From: a virus | IMG/VR virus record: IMGVR_UViG_3300028654_000010 | Coordinates: 1 to 64,000 of that record | Reading direction: 5' to 3' (one strand) | Length of the DNA: 64,000 nucleotides | Shown here: positions 39,155-47,576 of the stretch, one piece after another | Layout: every line of letters starts with the position of its first letter | Position numbering within the stretch: the first letter of the stretch is position 1 | Notes under the pieces: model-generated | Databases searched by the model: none | Told to the model about the DNA's origin: nothing | Seen by the model: only the letters and a program-made list of their open reading frames with translations | Program-made: the position numbers and the translations under genes

Positions 39155-41704
39155 TTAGAAGTCGTACTTGATCTTAAAGAGGACTTTATCCCCCGGCCTT
39201 TTCGCGATGGGTTGAGCGAGTGCCGTCTTCATCACCACATTTAAGTCACGGTCGTGGAAGTACAGGTTGGTGATGTAGACGAAGTTGTCCTCGGGGTCAT
39301 TCGGATAGCCCGTCGGAGGCACCGACGCGTAGTTGGGATTGCTCGAGCTGTTCAATTGATTGCTCGGCGCAAAGGCATCAAGCTTCATGACGTGCACGTG
39401 CTGCTCACCCCTGAAGTTGGTGCCGAATTGATTGAGGCCATAGAAGTACAGGTGAGGGCTCTTGAGCAGCACCAGACCCTCGTCGTAATACACATTGCCC
39501 ACCGAGTTCCACGTTGCCTGTGGCGTCAAGCAATCTGCCCGGTACACGTTGCCACGCCCATCATCGGCCAAGTTAATCGAGATGGGCCCACGCGTGTTGG
39601 GTTGCGTAATATCATGCTGCGAGCCCAACAGGCTCGATCGCATCAGATCGGGTTCACTGAATGTCAGCGTACCCGGGCTGATCCTGAAACCGTAGTACAG
39701 GTTGCTGATGTCAAAGACGACGACTTCATTCGACGACGGATCCTGCGTGCGTTGAAAGACCGTCAGCGGCGCACCGAACTCGACGTCACTGCCCGACTGT
39801 GCAGTGTTGATGTAGTTCAACGTTGCCGGGCCCGCCGCGGTGAAAGGCGTCTCAGGCGTCGCGCCCAGCTGGATGTTGGCAAAGGCATTGACCTGCACAT
39901 CGGGCTGCGTGCCGTCGTCGAAGGCCCCCGCGCCGAACATCAGCGTCGCCGTCGAGATCATGTTGTCGAGGTTGATGAAGCTGAGCTCATCGAGGCCCAG
40001 GTCATCGACGGCGCGGGCCAATCCCTCCGACACCAGCAATTGAAAGCTGGGAACGAAATTGCCGTCGTCGCAAGGTAGGATCGTCAGGTTGCGCTTGGCA
40101 ACGAAGGGTTGCGAGTACAGGAAGTCATTACACGTCTCCGCACTAGTCGACGTCTGAATGGCAACGCCTGTCAGGTGATGTAGCAACGGAAAGACCTGTG
40201 AACCCAAGTCCTTACCAAAGTTCTCAAGGTTGATGTAGTGACCCGCGACGCCGAACGACAGTGCGACGCTGAAGGGTGTCGTTGAGGCACCGTCGATCTC
40301 TTCAAAGGGGGTGATGAGGAGGCCGCCATGGTCACCCACAAACTGGCGATATGGCGATTGCTCGACGAAGAAGGGCGGCACATAGAATGAGAAAGTGTTG
40401 TCAAGGAAGGTGGGCCCGATGCTGGCGCTGAAGGCAATGTCAGTGTCTGACATGTAGCAGCGACGGATGGCGACGTCGTGAAGCTCGGCATTGAGCGGGT
40501 GCCTAAAGAAGTAACTCGGAGGTGCAGCGACGCCGTATTCGGCGTACATCACCTGCAGGCCGTCGCGGTTGGCGGGATCGAACGCAAAGAAGGCACCCAT
40601 CGGGTTGCCGTTGGTGTTGGGCCCCTCGTAGAAGTTGCCCAGGCACATGACGTCAGGGTTGGCCAGGCTGCTGGTTTGTGAGAACGTCGACGCTGCAGGT
40701 GAAATCGTCGATGATGGAACTGTGAAGGTGCCGACGTCGAGGCCATCGACATTGAAAGTGCCGACGCCGTTGTTGATCTGGTTGGTGCCCCACCTGACGA
40801 CGACATGGTGCCAGTGGTTCCACTGCAGGCTATTGTCGTTGGACAGGAAGATGAGGTCTGACGGGTACGGGCCCGGCACCGCCGTCGACGGTGCAATGTC
40901 AGCCGACTGGCTCAACTGTAGCTGCAGGCGAAAGCCCACGCTACGGCCAGTGTAGTCGACGCCTGAACCCGTGACCAGCGATAGGGCAAAGGTCGATGAT
41001 AAGTGGAGGATGGTGCCCGCCTTGAAGGGCTTGTTGGGCGCGTCCTGTTGGTACCGCGGATTGATGTAGAAGTCAAAGCTGAAGGAGCCACTCGGCGTGT
41101 AGGTGCCGCTGGCATGGCCCTTGTTGACGACGAGGCCTCCGTTGCCCCCACCGATGTTCGGGTACAGCAACACCGACGACGTGGGCACCATCGACGCGGT
41201 GAAGAAGTTGAGGGTGTTGTAGTTGGTGTAGGCCCAGTGTGCCGTCGGGTAGGTGGGTCGATAGAACGTGTTGAGTTGGTCCTTGATGATCAACTTGCGT
41301 AGGGTGTTGCTGTTGAACGCGGGAGGAGGAGAAAACCTGACGATGTCAAGCTTGACCTTCAGGCGCTCGGCTTGCCCCTGTGTGGCGCAGCCTGCCATGT
41401 ACTGCGTCAGCAGGCTGGTGAGGCTGCCACTGACCAAGGCACCGGCGTGGGTGATGGCATTGGCACTGACTTTGGCTGACATCTGCACTTGGTGCAGCAA
41501 CGACGACAGATCGGCATCATCGTGGGCCGCCTCGGTGAACGAAGAATCGGGCTGAATGTCCTTCTGGATCAACGAGTGACGCGGATAGACGTAGATCGAA
41601 CCTGTGGAGCCCTGCGTCGAACTCGACGTGTACGTGCGCACCGGGTTGGTGACGACGGTGAACGTTTCAAGGTCAGTGGGATCGAACGGATAGATCGAGG
41701 GCAT
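39155..41704 (-). CDS. large virion protein with LamG-like domain
   Basis: 849 residues. The region ~180-390 reads as a concanavalin/LamG jelly roll: SGSFSFDFYINPRYQQDAPN, AGTILHLSSTFALSLVTGSG, NSLQWNHWHHVVVRWGTNQI and FNVDGLDVGTFTVP. The C-terminal part (FVYITNLYFHDRDLNVVMKT; ending PGDKVLFKIKYDF) resembles the end of the next upstream protein (SRPVQKNSERDLTLRLRLDF), so both likely share a C-terminal assembly module. Probably a tail or neck component. It has its own TAGTTA element and an isolated transcription position. Confidence 0.75.
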   Translation of the reverse strand: MPSIYPFDPTDLETFTVVTNPVRTYTSSSTQGSTGSIYVYPRHSLIQKDIQPDSSFTEAAHDDADLSSLLHQVQMSAKVSANAITHAGALVSGSLTSLLTQYMAGCATQGQAERLKVKLDIVRFSPPPAFNSNTLRKLIIKDQLNTFYRPTYPTAHWAYTNYNTLNFFTASMVPTSSVLLYPNIGGGNGGLVVNKGHASGTYTPSGSFSFDFYINPRYQQDAPNKPFKAGTILHLSSTFALSLVTGSGVDYTGRSVGFRLQLQLSQSADIAPSTAVPGPYPSDLIFLSNDNSLQWNHWHHVVVRWGTNQINNGVGTFNVDGLDVGTFTVPSSTISPAASTFSQTSSLANPDVMCLGNFYEGPNTNGNPMGAFFAFDPANRDGLQVMYAEYGVAAPPSYFFRHPLNAELHDVAIRRCYMSDTDIAFSASIGPTFLDNTFSFYVPPFFVEQSPYRQFVGDHGGLLITPFEEIDGASTTPFSVALSFGVAGHYINLENFGKDLGSQVFPLLHHLTGVAIQTSTSAETCNDFLYSQPFVAKRNLTILPCDDGNFVPSFQLLVSEGLARAVDDLGLDELSFINLDNMISTATLMFGAGAFDDGTQPDVQVNAFANIQLGATPETPFTAAGPATLNYINTAQSGSDVEFGAPLTVFQRTQDPSSNEVVVFDISNLYYGFRISPGTLTFSEPDLMRSSLLGSQHDITQPNTRGPISINLADDGRGNVYRADCLTPQATWNSVGNVYYDEGLVLLKSPHLYFYGLNQFGTNFRGEQHVHVMKLDAFAPSNQLNSSSNPNYASVPPTGYPNDPEDNFVYITNLYFHDRDLNVVMKTALAQPIAKRPGDKVLFKIKYDF

Positions 41705-41720
41705 CGGTCGCTGTACTCTC

Positions 41721-41726
41721 TAACTA
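41721..41726 (-). promoter_or_regulatory. TAGTTA element upstream of 39155-41704
   Basis: Minus strand GTAGGGTAGTTAGAGAG, 16 bases before the ATG at 41704. Confidence 0.4.
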
Positions 41727-41778
41727 CCCTACACCACGATTCCCCAAACATGAAGAACCGACCAAAGGCGCGCGAGGA

Positions 41779-42984
41779 TCAGAAGTCGAGGCGGAGGCGT
41801 AGCGTCAGATCTCGTTCACTGTTCTTCTGCACCGGGCGACTGAGTTTGGCGACGGCGAGGAGATTGTCGTTGGCGTCATAGAGGCCAACGCTCGTGATGT
41901 AGGTGAAGCTCTGCTGCGTGTCTTCCTGACCCACGTCAATTACCACGATCCGGTTGGAGGTGTCTGTGTATGTTGGGTTCGACGAGTAATTGAACTCGTC
42001 TGCGCCCGCCCGACAGAAGATCAGGCTCGAATTGATGTTGGTGATGTTCTGGAAGGTGATGGCGGTGTTGCTGCCTGAGCCCATCCTGCAACCGGCGACG
42101 TGGTCGATGATGTTATCAATCGACGCACTGACGACGAAGTCAGGGATGAACGCTGACTTCCACTTGGTCTCCGTCCCCTTGGCACCCAACGTCTGGTTGC
42201 CCAGCGCTGCCATGGCGTCGATGGTGCCCGACACGAACTGGCTGCCGCTGGTCACCTTGGCCATGTCAAGGACGAGGATGCCGCGATCATAGAACATCAG
42301 GCCCACGTTACGGGTGGTGTTGGCGCTGTCGACAATGTTGCCGACCTGGCCCCCGAACGTCGACAGCTTATTGGTCGCGGCGCCGATGTCGGTGTAAATC
42401 GCCGAGCCGACGGTCGAATTGACGTTGAGGTTGGTGATCCATCCGACGTCGCCGACCGGGCCTGCAGTCGGGGGCTCATTCTGTCCCGATGGGCCGACGG
42501 CCGACGCCGTCTGAAAGAACCGCATCGCAAACGTCTCGCGCTTGATGCTGTCACGTGCGAACAACCGCTTGAAGGCGATGAACAGCGCCACGTCGATGTT
42601 GTCCGATGGATTGCTGCTGTTGAGCGGCGAGGTGAAAGTGGTCGTTGCATTGCCTAATAGCGACTGCGCGAACTGGCGGTAGACGTCCATCTTCTCGCGT
42701 ACCATCAGGCTGGAGCTGGGGAATAGTTCCTTGCCCGCGGCGTCGACGCCCGTCTGGCTCGTCAGCTCCGTAGTGCCGCCGGGGCCTAGGCCCACCGTCA
42801 TGTCGAAGATGGCGTTGGCGGTCTGGAGCGTGAAGTCCGAGTCATAGACGGTTTGAAAGAGAGAGCTCGTCACACCAGGTCCGATGCCCCCAGTGACGAA
42901 GACTTGGTACTTGCGGCGAGACACCGACCCGCTGATGTCCTGTTGCAGGACGTCGATGAGCTGGTTCAGAAACGAACGAGCCAC
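41779..42984 (-). CDS. conserved virion protein, 5' end overlapped by a homing endonuclease
   Basis: 401 residues from a GTG at 42984 that has no ribosome site. The frame remains open upstream to about 43085 and reads NDWRGNPIATFKEVLPSDIK before VARSFLNQLIDVLQQDISGS, which looks like real protein rather than noise. The true start may therefore lie inside the endonuclease gene at a non-ATG codon after GGAGGGG, or the original 5' end was lost when the endonuclease inserted. The C-terminus is VASVGLYDANDNLLAVAKLS... then LTLRLRLDF, a type I associate with structural proteins of T4-like phages. Exact role unknown. Confidence 0.72.
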   Translation of the reverse strand: MARSFLNQLIDVLQQDISGSVSRRKYQVFVTGGIGPGVTSSLFQTVYDSDFTLQTANAIFDMTVGLGPGGTTELTSQTGVDAAGKELFPSSSLMVREKMDVYRQFAQSLLGNATTTFTSPLNSSNPSDNIDVALFIAFKRLFARDSIKRETFAMRFFQTASAVGPSGQNEPPTAGPVGDVGWITNLNVNSTVGSAIYTDIGAATNKLSTFGGQVGNIVDSANTTRNVGLMFYDRGILVLDMAKVTSGSQFVSGTIDAMAALGNQTLGAKGTETKWKSAFIPDFVVSASIDNIIDHVAGCRMGSGSNTAITFQNITNINSSLIFCRAGADEFNYSSNPTYTDTSNRIVVIDVGQEDTQQSFTYITSVGLYDANDNLLAVAKLSRPVQKNSERDLTLRLRLDF

Positions 42985-43027
42985 CTTGATGTCTGACGGG
43001 AGGACTTCTTTGAAGGTTGCGATGGGA

Positions 43028-43930
43028 TTACCCCTCCAATCGTTGGAGAACTGTTGACCAGTCGTTGAGTTTATTGCACATGATCAGTTCCTTGTCGGTT
43101 ATCCTAACTAATCTGCGTCCATGTGTTCTGAACCATTCATCTTGCGCCCGGTCGGCATCATAAGCCCTCTTACTGGTCGGGTGTAGATCTTCGTAGGGTT
43201 TATCGAGACCATGCCAGAACTCACCATCAAGCTGCACATATGTGTCAATGCTGCATACGTACGCATCAATCAACCAGCATTTACGTGTCCCGTGTTCAAC
43301 GAGAGCTTGTTGTTCAACGTTACCATACCTCATTCGCAGAAACTCAACTAATGCTTGCTCAGGCTTTGACACAATCCATCCGTTCTCTTGTCTCGCTGTA
43401 GATCGATACCCTTTTTGACCTGCAACTCTCAATTCTTCACTTGATAATCTGAACGGTGATCCCGCACTGAACGGGCTATCAACACCGTACCTCTCGCGGT
43501 ACGTCTCTAACTTCTTCGCCTTGACGCCAATGGCATTCGACGGGTGATCGGCACCGTGCCTCTCCATCATCGTCTGCTTGAACTTGACATTCGATGATGA
43601 TGTAGGATCTGACGGCGCAAGTGCCCCAGTTCTCTCAACCCTCGTCACAATCATCTTTTCTGTCGCACCGGGTACTTGCGACGAGTATTCAACGCCGTAC
43701 CGCTCAACCCTAACATCCACACACTTCTGCGCTAACTTTCCACTTGATCTCGAACGCTTACTGCAATCACGCGAACAGAACGTCAATGCAGCGCTAGTAG
43801 CATGCGCTGCCCTGTGAGATGTCATGTGCTCTGCGCCACACTCATCACATGCATACACGTCAATGTGGCGGGCTCGAGGGTGACCCCAGCGTTTATCAAT
43901 GAACAGTTCTTCAATCGTCTTGACGTACAC
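43028..43930 (-). CDS. free-standing homing endonuclease, Vsr/DUF559-like
   Basis: 300 residues, GTG start. N-terminal cysteine motif VYACDECGAEHMTS plus TFCSRDCSKRSRSS suggests a zinc finger. Two repeats follow: ERYGVEYSSQVPG, ERHGADHPSNAIG and ERYGVDSPFSAGS, of the kind seen in phage endonuclease DNA-binding regions. The C-terminal nuclease resembles Vsr: KPEQALVEFLRMRYGNVEQQ, CWLIDAYVCSIDTYVQLDGE, FWHGL, and RTHGRRLVRITDKEL. AT-richer than its neighbours. It lies between two structural genes and its 3' end overlaps coding potential of the next. Confidence 0.75.
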   Translation of the reverse strand: MYVKTIEELFIDKRWGHPRARHIDVYACDECGAEHMTSHRAAHATSAALTFCSRDCSKRSRSSGKLAQKCVDVRVERYGVEYSSQVPGATEKMIVTRVERTGALAPSDPTSSSNVKFKQTMMERHGADHPSNAIGVKAKKLETYRERYGVDSPFSAGSPFRLSSEELRVAGQKGYRSTARQENGWIVSKPEQALVEFLRMRYGNVEQQALVEHGTRKCWLIDAYVCSIDTYVQLDGEFWHGLDKPYEDLHPTSKRAYDADRAQDEWFRTHGRRLVRITDKELIMCNKLNDWSTVLQRLEG

Positions 43931-43967
43931 AACTGATCATACCACTTAAGGGTACGATCTACACCTC

Positions 43968-44684
43968 TTAGAGGTTTTGATTGATGACAATTCCTATCTC
44001 TTGAACCGCGCCGCTCTGAACACCCGTCACCTTCATGAACGCCTTGATCAAGGTCTTGTCGGCCGTCGTCCCGTAGACCTGAAACAACGCATTGGTCAAG
44101 CTCTTGACTGACATCGTGAATTGCACTGACGAACCACCGTAGGAGTTCTCCGCCGGCGACCTGGTCAGGACATATGTCGCCCGCTGGTTGCCGTCGATGT
44201 TCTCAGGAGTGTTCTTCAGGATCTGCACGAAGAGGTTGGGCACGTCGAGCAGGAACGTCTGGTCGCGTAGTTCCACGTCGATCGTCGTCTCATTCTGAAT
44301 AGTCTGCTGCACGGTGACAGCCGCCGTCTGCTGCGTGTTGAGGCCCAGCGTCACCAGCTCGTTGAGGCCGTCAACGTTGGCATCACCCGTCAGGGACAAT
44401 AGGGGCATGTACAGCAGGTTGGGATTGGAGACGGAGATCAACCTATACTTCTGGGCGATGGCTTGGTTGGTCAGCGCCTCGAAGATGGGGGTGTTCTTTT
44501 CGATCTTTTCGGCTCCCACAGTTCGGCCGTATTTCGTGATGATACCGTAGTTGACTTCGTCATCGCCGAGCGCGTACTTGTGCACCGCGAAGGAGCCATC
44601 GTTGCGAGCGAGGAATTGACGGCCCACGTCAGTGAGACAAGCATCAAGAATCAAGTTATTCGTCGAATTGTCGAGCCAGCCCAT
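43968..44684 (-). CDS. conserved T4-like virion protein (LDNSTNN family)
   Basis: 238 residues. It starts MGWLDNSTNNLILDACLTDV, then GRQFLARNDGSFAVHKYALG, DDEVNYGIITKYGRTVG and EKNTPIFEALTNQAIA. I recognise this strongly conserved opening from structural proteins of T4-like environmental phages, always near large tail-type proteins; their function is undefined. The C-terminal half is beta-rich. The GIY-YIG gene upstream overlaps it by 29 bases. Confidence 0.75.
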   Translation of the reverse strand: MGWLDNSTNNLILDACLTDVGRQFLARNDGSFAVHKYALGDDEVNYGIITKYGRTVGAEKIEKNTPIFEALTNQAIAQKYRLISVSNPNLLYMPLLSLTGDANVDGLNELVTLGLNTQQTAAVTVQQTIQNETTIDVELRDQTFLLDVPNLFVQILKNTPENIDGNQRATYVLTRSPAENSYGGSSVQFTMSVKSLTNALFQVYGTTADKTLIKAFMKVTGVQSGAVQEIGIVINQNL

Positions 44685-45390
44685 GGGGTCTACCTTCTTC
44701 TTTCAGTTCAGCGATCGTCAACTTGCTACGACGGTAAGTAATCCCGTCCACGTACTTGAGTTTGTACTTCTTTCGATTGCCTGTCAATGTACGATAACTC
44801 AATCCCGTCGCTTCGACAGCATCATCTATCGACAAGTAAGCAATCACACACTCTCCAATTTCATTGTAACCAAACACGGGCTTTTTACGTGGGTGTCTGA
44901 TGACCATATTTTTCAATCGTGTCTCATCACTCCACGGTTTATCCTTGTTGGGACCATCGTGTGTAGCGTAATACGCGCGAACCCCAGTGGTAATTAAAAC
45001 ATTCTGTTCAAGTGAATTCTTCTTACCACGACGACTTAAGGAAAGTTTCTCTCTTGTTGATTGTTTGACAACATAACCCTTCACCCAACCACCCCCAACA
45101 CGACCACCAGGTGTCATGTTATAACCGTTCTTACCAAAAGTGTCGAGATCTTTAACCCACCGTCTTTCGGCGACGTCAAGATCTACAAGTGATGCACTCT
45201 CACTCAACGTTTCAATGATCGACAATTCAAAGGCGTCAACACCCCACTTACGAATGGCACAGTGAAACGCCAACTTACTGCCACATCGGGCATCACTCAA
45301 ATGTTCTTTCCATCGCCATTCAAGCGTATACTTCGTCACCCCCACGTAGCCCTTCCCATTCAGGCGATTGCGGACCAAGTAGACGATCAT
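44656..45390 (-). CDS. GIY-YIG homing endonuclease
   Basis: 244 residues. MIVYLVRNRLNGKGYVGVTK gives the GIY/YVG signature. Then come YTLEWRWKEHLSDARCG (Arg and His positions) and DLDVAERRWVKDLDTFGKNG YN-type, with the catalytic Glu. The C-terminal half contains NUMOD-like DNA-binding elements (VFGYNEIGECVIAYLSIDDA; VEATGLSYRTLTGNRKKYKL). Similar to T4 Seg enzymes. It is AT-rich relative to its neighbours, starts in an ATGA overlap with the zinc-ribbon gene, and ends inside the start of the next structural gene, as expected for an inserted mobile gene. Confidence 0.88.
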   Translation of the reverse strand: MIVYLVRNRLNGKGYVGVTKYTLEWRWKEHLSDARCGSKLAFHCAIRKWGVDAFELSIIETLSESASLVDLDVAERRWVKDLDTFGKNGYNMTPGGRVGGGWVKGYVVKQSTREKLSLSRRGKKNSLEQNVLITTGVRAYYATHDGPNKDKPWSDETRLKNMVIRHPRKKPVFGYNEIGECVIAYLSIDDAVEATGLSYRTLTGNRKKYKLKYVDGITYRRSKLTIAELKEEGRPHGLARQFDE

Positions 45391-45563
45391 GGCTTGTTAT
45401 TTGGCGCGCCGACGTGCATCTTGAATTGAGGCTGTATAGCAATTGGTTTGCACACTTCTTCAAACAATTCACCGCATAAACAGCACTCGAACTTTTTCCC
45501 AGGTCGATCAGGATGATCATTTGCCAAAGGCTTGCAACGATGGTCGCACTCTACGTTAGTCAT
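45387..45563 (-). CDS. small zinc-ribbon protein, 58 residues
   Basis: MTNVECDHRCKPLANDHPDR, then FECCLCGELFEEVCKPIAIQ. The C/H pattern (C-x2-H-x2-C ... C-C-x2-C) suggests one zinc site. ATAGGG upstream of the ATG, and the stop overlaps the start of the GIY-YIG gene. It has the size and packing of a genuine phage gene. Confidence 0.7.
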   Translation of the reverse strand: MTNVECDHRCKPLANDHPDRPGKKFECCLCGELFEEVCKPIAIQPQFKMHVGAPNNKP

Positions 45564-45592
45564 ATCCTAATCTTACCCTATCCTCACACACT

Positions 45593-47572
45593 TTACGGCG
45601 CACTGTTGGCCAGTGCCCTATTCCGTCGCTTGGGCCCGAGGCTGACTTGTGTCGTCGCCAGCGGTTGCAAATTGGTGCTCATCTGGTCGTTGATCGCAAT
45701 GTCGATGTCCTGCGCCTTGCCATTATCGATGTTGATGAACTGCAACTTGTAACTGCCTCCCCGCTGCTGCGTCGCCAGTGTCGGCGTCAACCTGTTCTGA
45801 TCGTCGTACAAGTAGTAGTACTCCGGGTTGAAGTACAGCTTCATCCGTTTGCTGTGGGGCCCAGCCACCTTGATGGTATTGACGAAGACGTCACCGTCGA
45901 GGTACAAGTTCGGATAGGGCTTGGGAGCACCGAGGTGACTGACGTGTTCGAGCTGCAGCTTATTCTTGAATTGATCGAACCACACGCGGTACTGCGCCGA
46001 CAGCGGGCTCGACAGGCCGTGAGCATCGATACAGGACACAGCATAGATGAAACCCTTGTCACGTGAAGAATTGACCTTGGGATCGAAGTCATCGTCGATA
46101 TAGAACTGGCAGGGTGACGTCAGGTACTCCACCAACACGGGATCGGGGTTCTCGGGATCGGGAAATTTGATGTCGGAATCGTCGAAGTTATACGACTTCT
46201 GCAACTGAAACGGGTGGTCGACCGTCGTGCGCCTGAAGACCTGAAACTGCTTGATGTCCTGCTGTGACCAGACCGGAAAAGCCCACGACACTAGCAGGCT
46301 CTGGGCCTCATAGTTCCACGTAAAGTCAATGTCACCGGGAGGAGGAGGAGCGTCGAACTTGCTGGTGCTGACGTAGACGCGGTTCGACGGCTTGCTGCTG
46401 ACCAACACCTTGACAGTCGCGATGTCCTCGTTGTTTTCATCGATCGCCGGCAGCGTCAGTAGGGCGATCGTCCTGATGTTGTAGCAGTAGTTAGCATTGA
46501 ACTTGACGCGGAAGTCGGCCGTCGTGGCCGCATGGGGACTATCCACGACGATGGGTGGGTGAACGACGGTGGTACCATCGGGCAGCACTTCGACCTTGTC
46601 AATGACAAAGCCCACCAGTTCGGCACCGTACTTGTCGTGGTGCATCGCCGTGTTCTGCTTGTGAACGCTGATGTATGGCACGTACGTCTTGTAGTCGCTC
46701 TCCGACACTGCGGGCGTCGCGCGTTGGTTCGTTGCCTGCTTTGCTGACCGGGCATATGAGTGCATGTTGGTGACATCGCCGGCCATCGACGTCGTGGGAT
46801 CGCTGATCGTCCGCTCGAGCATGTCCTGCAACAACTTAGCGTTGACCTGCACGTTGACCGACACGTTCTTCAATCCCTCGTAGTAGCCGTTGACGAACCG
46901 CTGCAGCGTCGTTGAGGTCGATGAGGGTTGAGCATAACCTCCCGTGGCCGCACGAGTCGTCGTGTCGCCGGCAGGCACGTAAAATTGTCCACCGTATGCA
47001 TTGTTGGGTTGCGTCAAGGCGCGGAAGACAAAGTGAGGCTTGATGTCATTGGGCAGCACCGTCGATAGCTTTGCGGATGCCTTGTAGTGACTAGTACTGT
47101 CGGGATGCGTTGATTGCAGCGTCTGCACTGCCAAAGTACCCGTCACCAATGAATGAATCTTGTCATCGATCTTGCCGTCGTGAAAACTGATGGCAACAAA
47201 GCCATTGGCGGCGAAGAAGTCCTCATTGACAATTTTGTCGACATTGTCTAGGATCAGCGATCCGTATTGAGCACCCGTCGTCCTGTTAGCGTTGCTACGT
47301 TGGGCCTGAGCGCTGACGGCATTGCCCACGTCGGCCATCTTGGGCAGCGAAAAGTTGAAGGTGACCTCGCGGGGCACCCGAGTGAGCGACCACTGAATGA
47401 AGTTGGTGTCAATGTTACCCCCGGGGCGCGACAGTGCACGAGCGGGTACGCCGCCCGAATCATTGACGCACTCATCGGGCGTAAAAAAGTTGTACTTGAA
47501 CGCGGCGTTGAAGTCAGTGACTTCAGGCACGTCGATCGAATAGACCAACTTAGAGGGTTGTGAAATTGTCAT
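45593..47572 (-). CDS. large virion protein with fibronectin-like domain
   Basis: 659 residues from MTISQPSKL at 47572; an upstream start would overlap the previous gene. A fibronectin III-like domain occurs near residue 400: DIDFTWNYEAQSLLVSWAFP, IKQFQVFRRTTVDHPFQL, GFIYAVSCIDAHGLSSPLSA. The N-terminal part (YSIDVPEVTDFNAAFKYNFF) and SLILDNVDKIVNEDFFAANG suggest a conserved core. Part of a run of four giant structural genes; probably baseplate, neck or tail-fibre attachment. Confidence 0.72.
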   Translation of the reverse strand: MTISQPSKLVYSIDVPEVTDFNAAFKYNFFTPDECVNDSGGVPARALSRPGGNIDTNFIQWSLTRVPREVTFNFSLPKMADVGNAVSAQAQRSNANRTTGAQYGSLILDNVDKIVNEDFFAANGFVAISFHDGKIDDKIHSLVTGTLAVQTLQSTHPDSTSHYKASAKLSTVLPNDIKPHFVFRALTQPNNAYGGQFYVPAGDTTTRAATGGYAQPSSTSTTLQRFVNGYYEGLKNVSVNVQVNAKLLQDMLERTISDPTTSMAGDVTNMHSYARSAKQATNQRATPAVSESDYKTYVPYISVHKQNTAMHHDKYGAELVGFVIDKVEVLPDGTTVVHPPIVVDSPHAATTADFRVKFNANYCYNIRTIALLTLPAIDENNEDIATVKVLVSSKPSNRVYVSTSKFDAPPPPGDIDFTWNYEAQSLLVSWAFPVWSQQDIKQFQVFRRTTVDHPFQLQKSYNFDDSDIKFPDPENPDPVLVEYLTSPCQFYIDDDFDPKVNSSRDKGFIYAVSCIDAHGLSSPLSAQYRVWFDQFKNKLQLEHVSHLGAPKPYPNLYLDGDVFVNTIKVAGPHSKRMKLYFNPEYYYLYDDQNRLTPTLATQQRGGSYKLQFINIDNGKAQDIDIAINDQMSTNLQPLATTQVSLGPKRRNRALANSAP

Positions 47573-47576
47573 GTGT

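Noticed and set aside
45320-45520. 66-residue minus-strand frame
   Set aside because: The overlapping 58-residue zinc-ribbon frame has a ribosome site, cysteine pairs and coupled stop.
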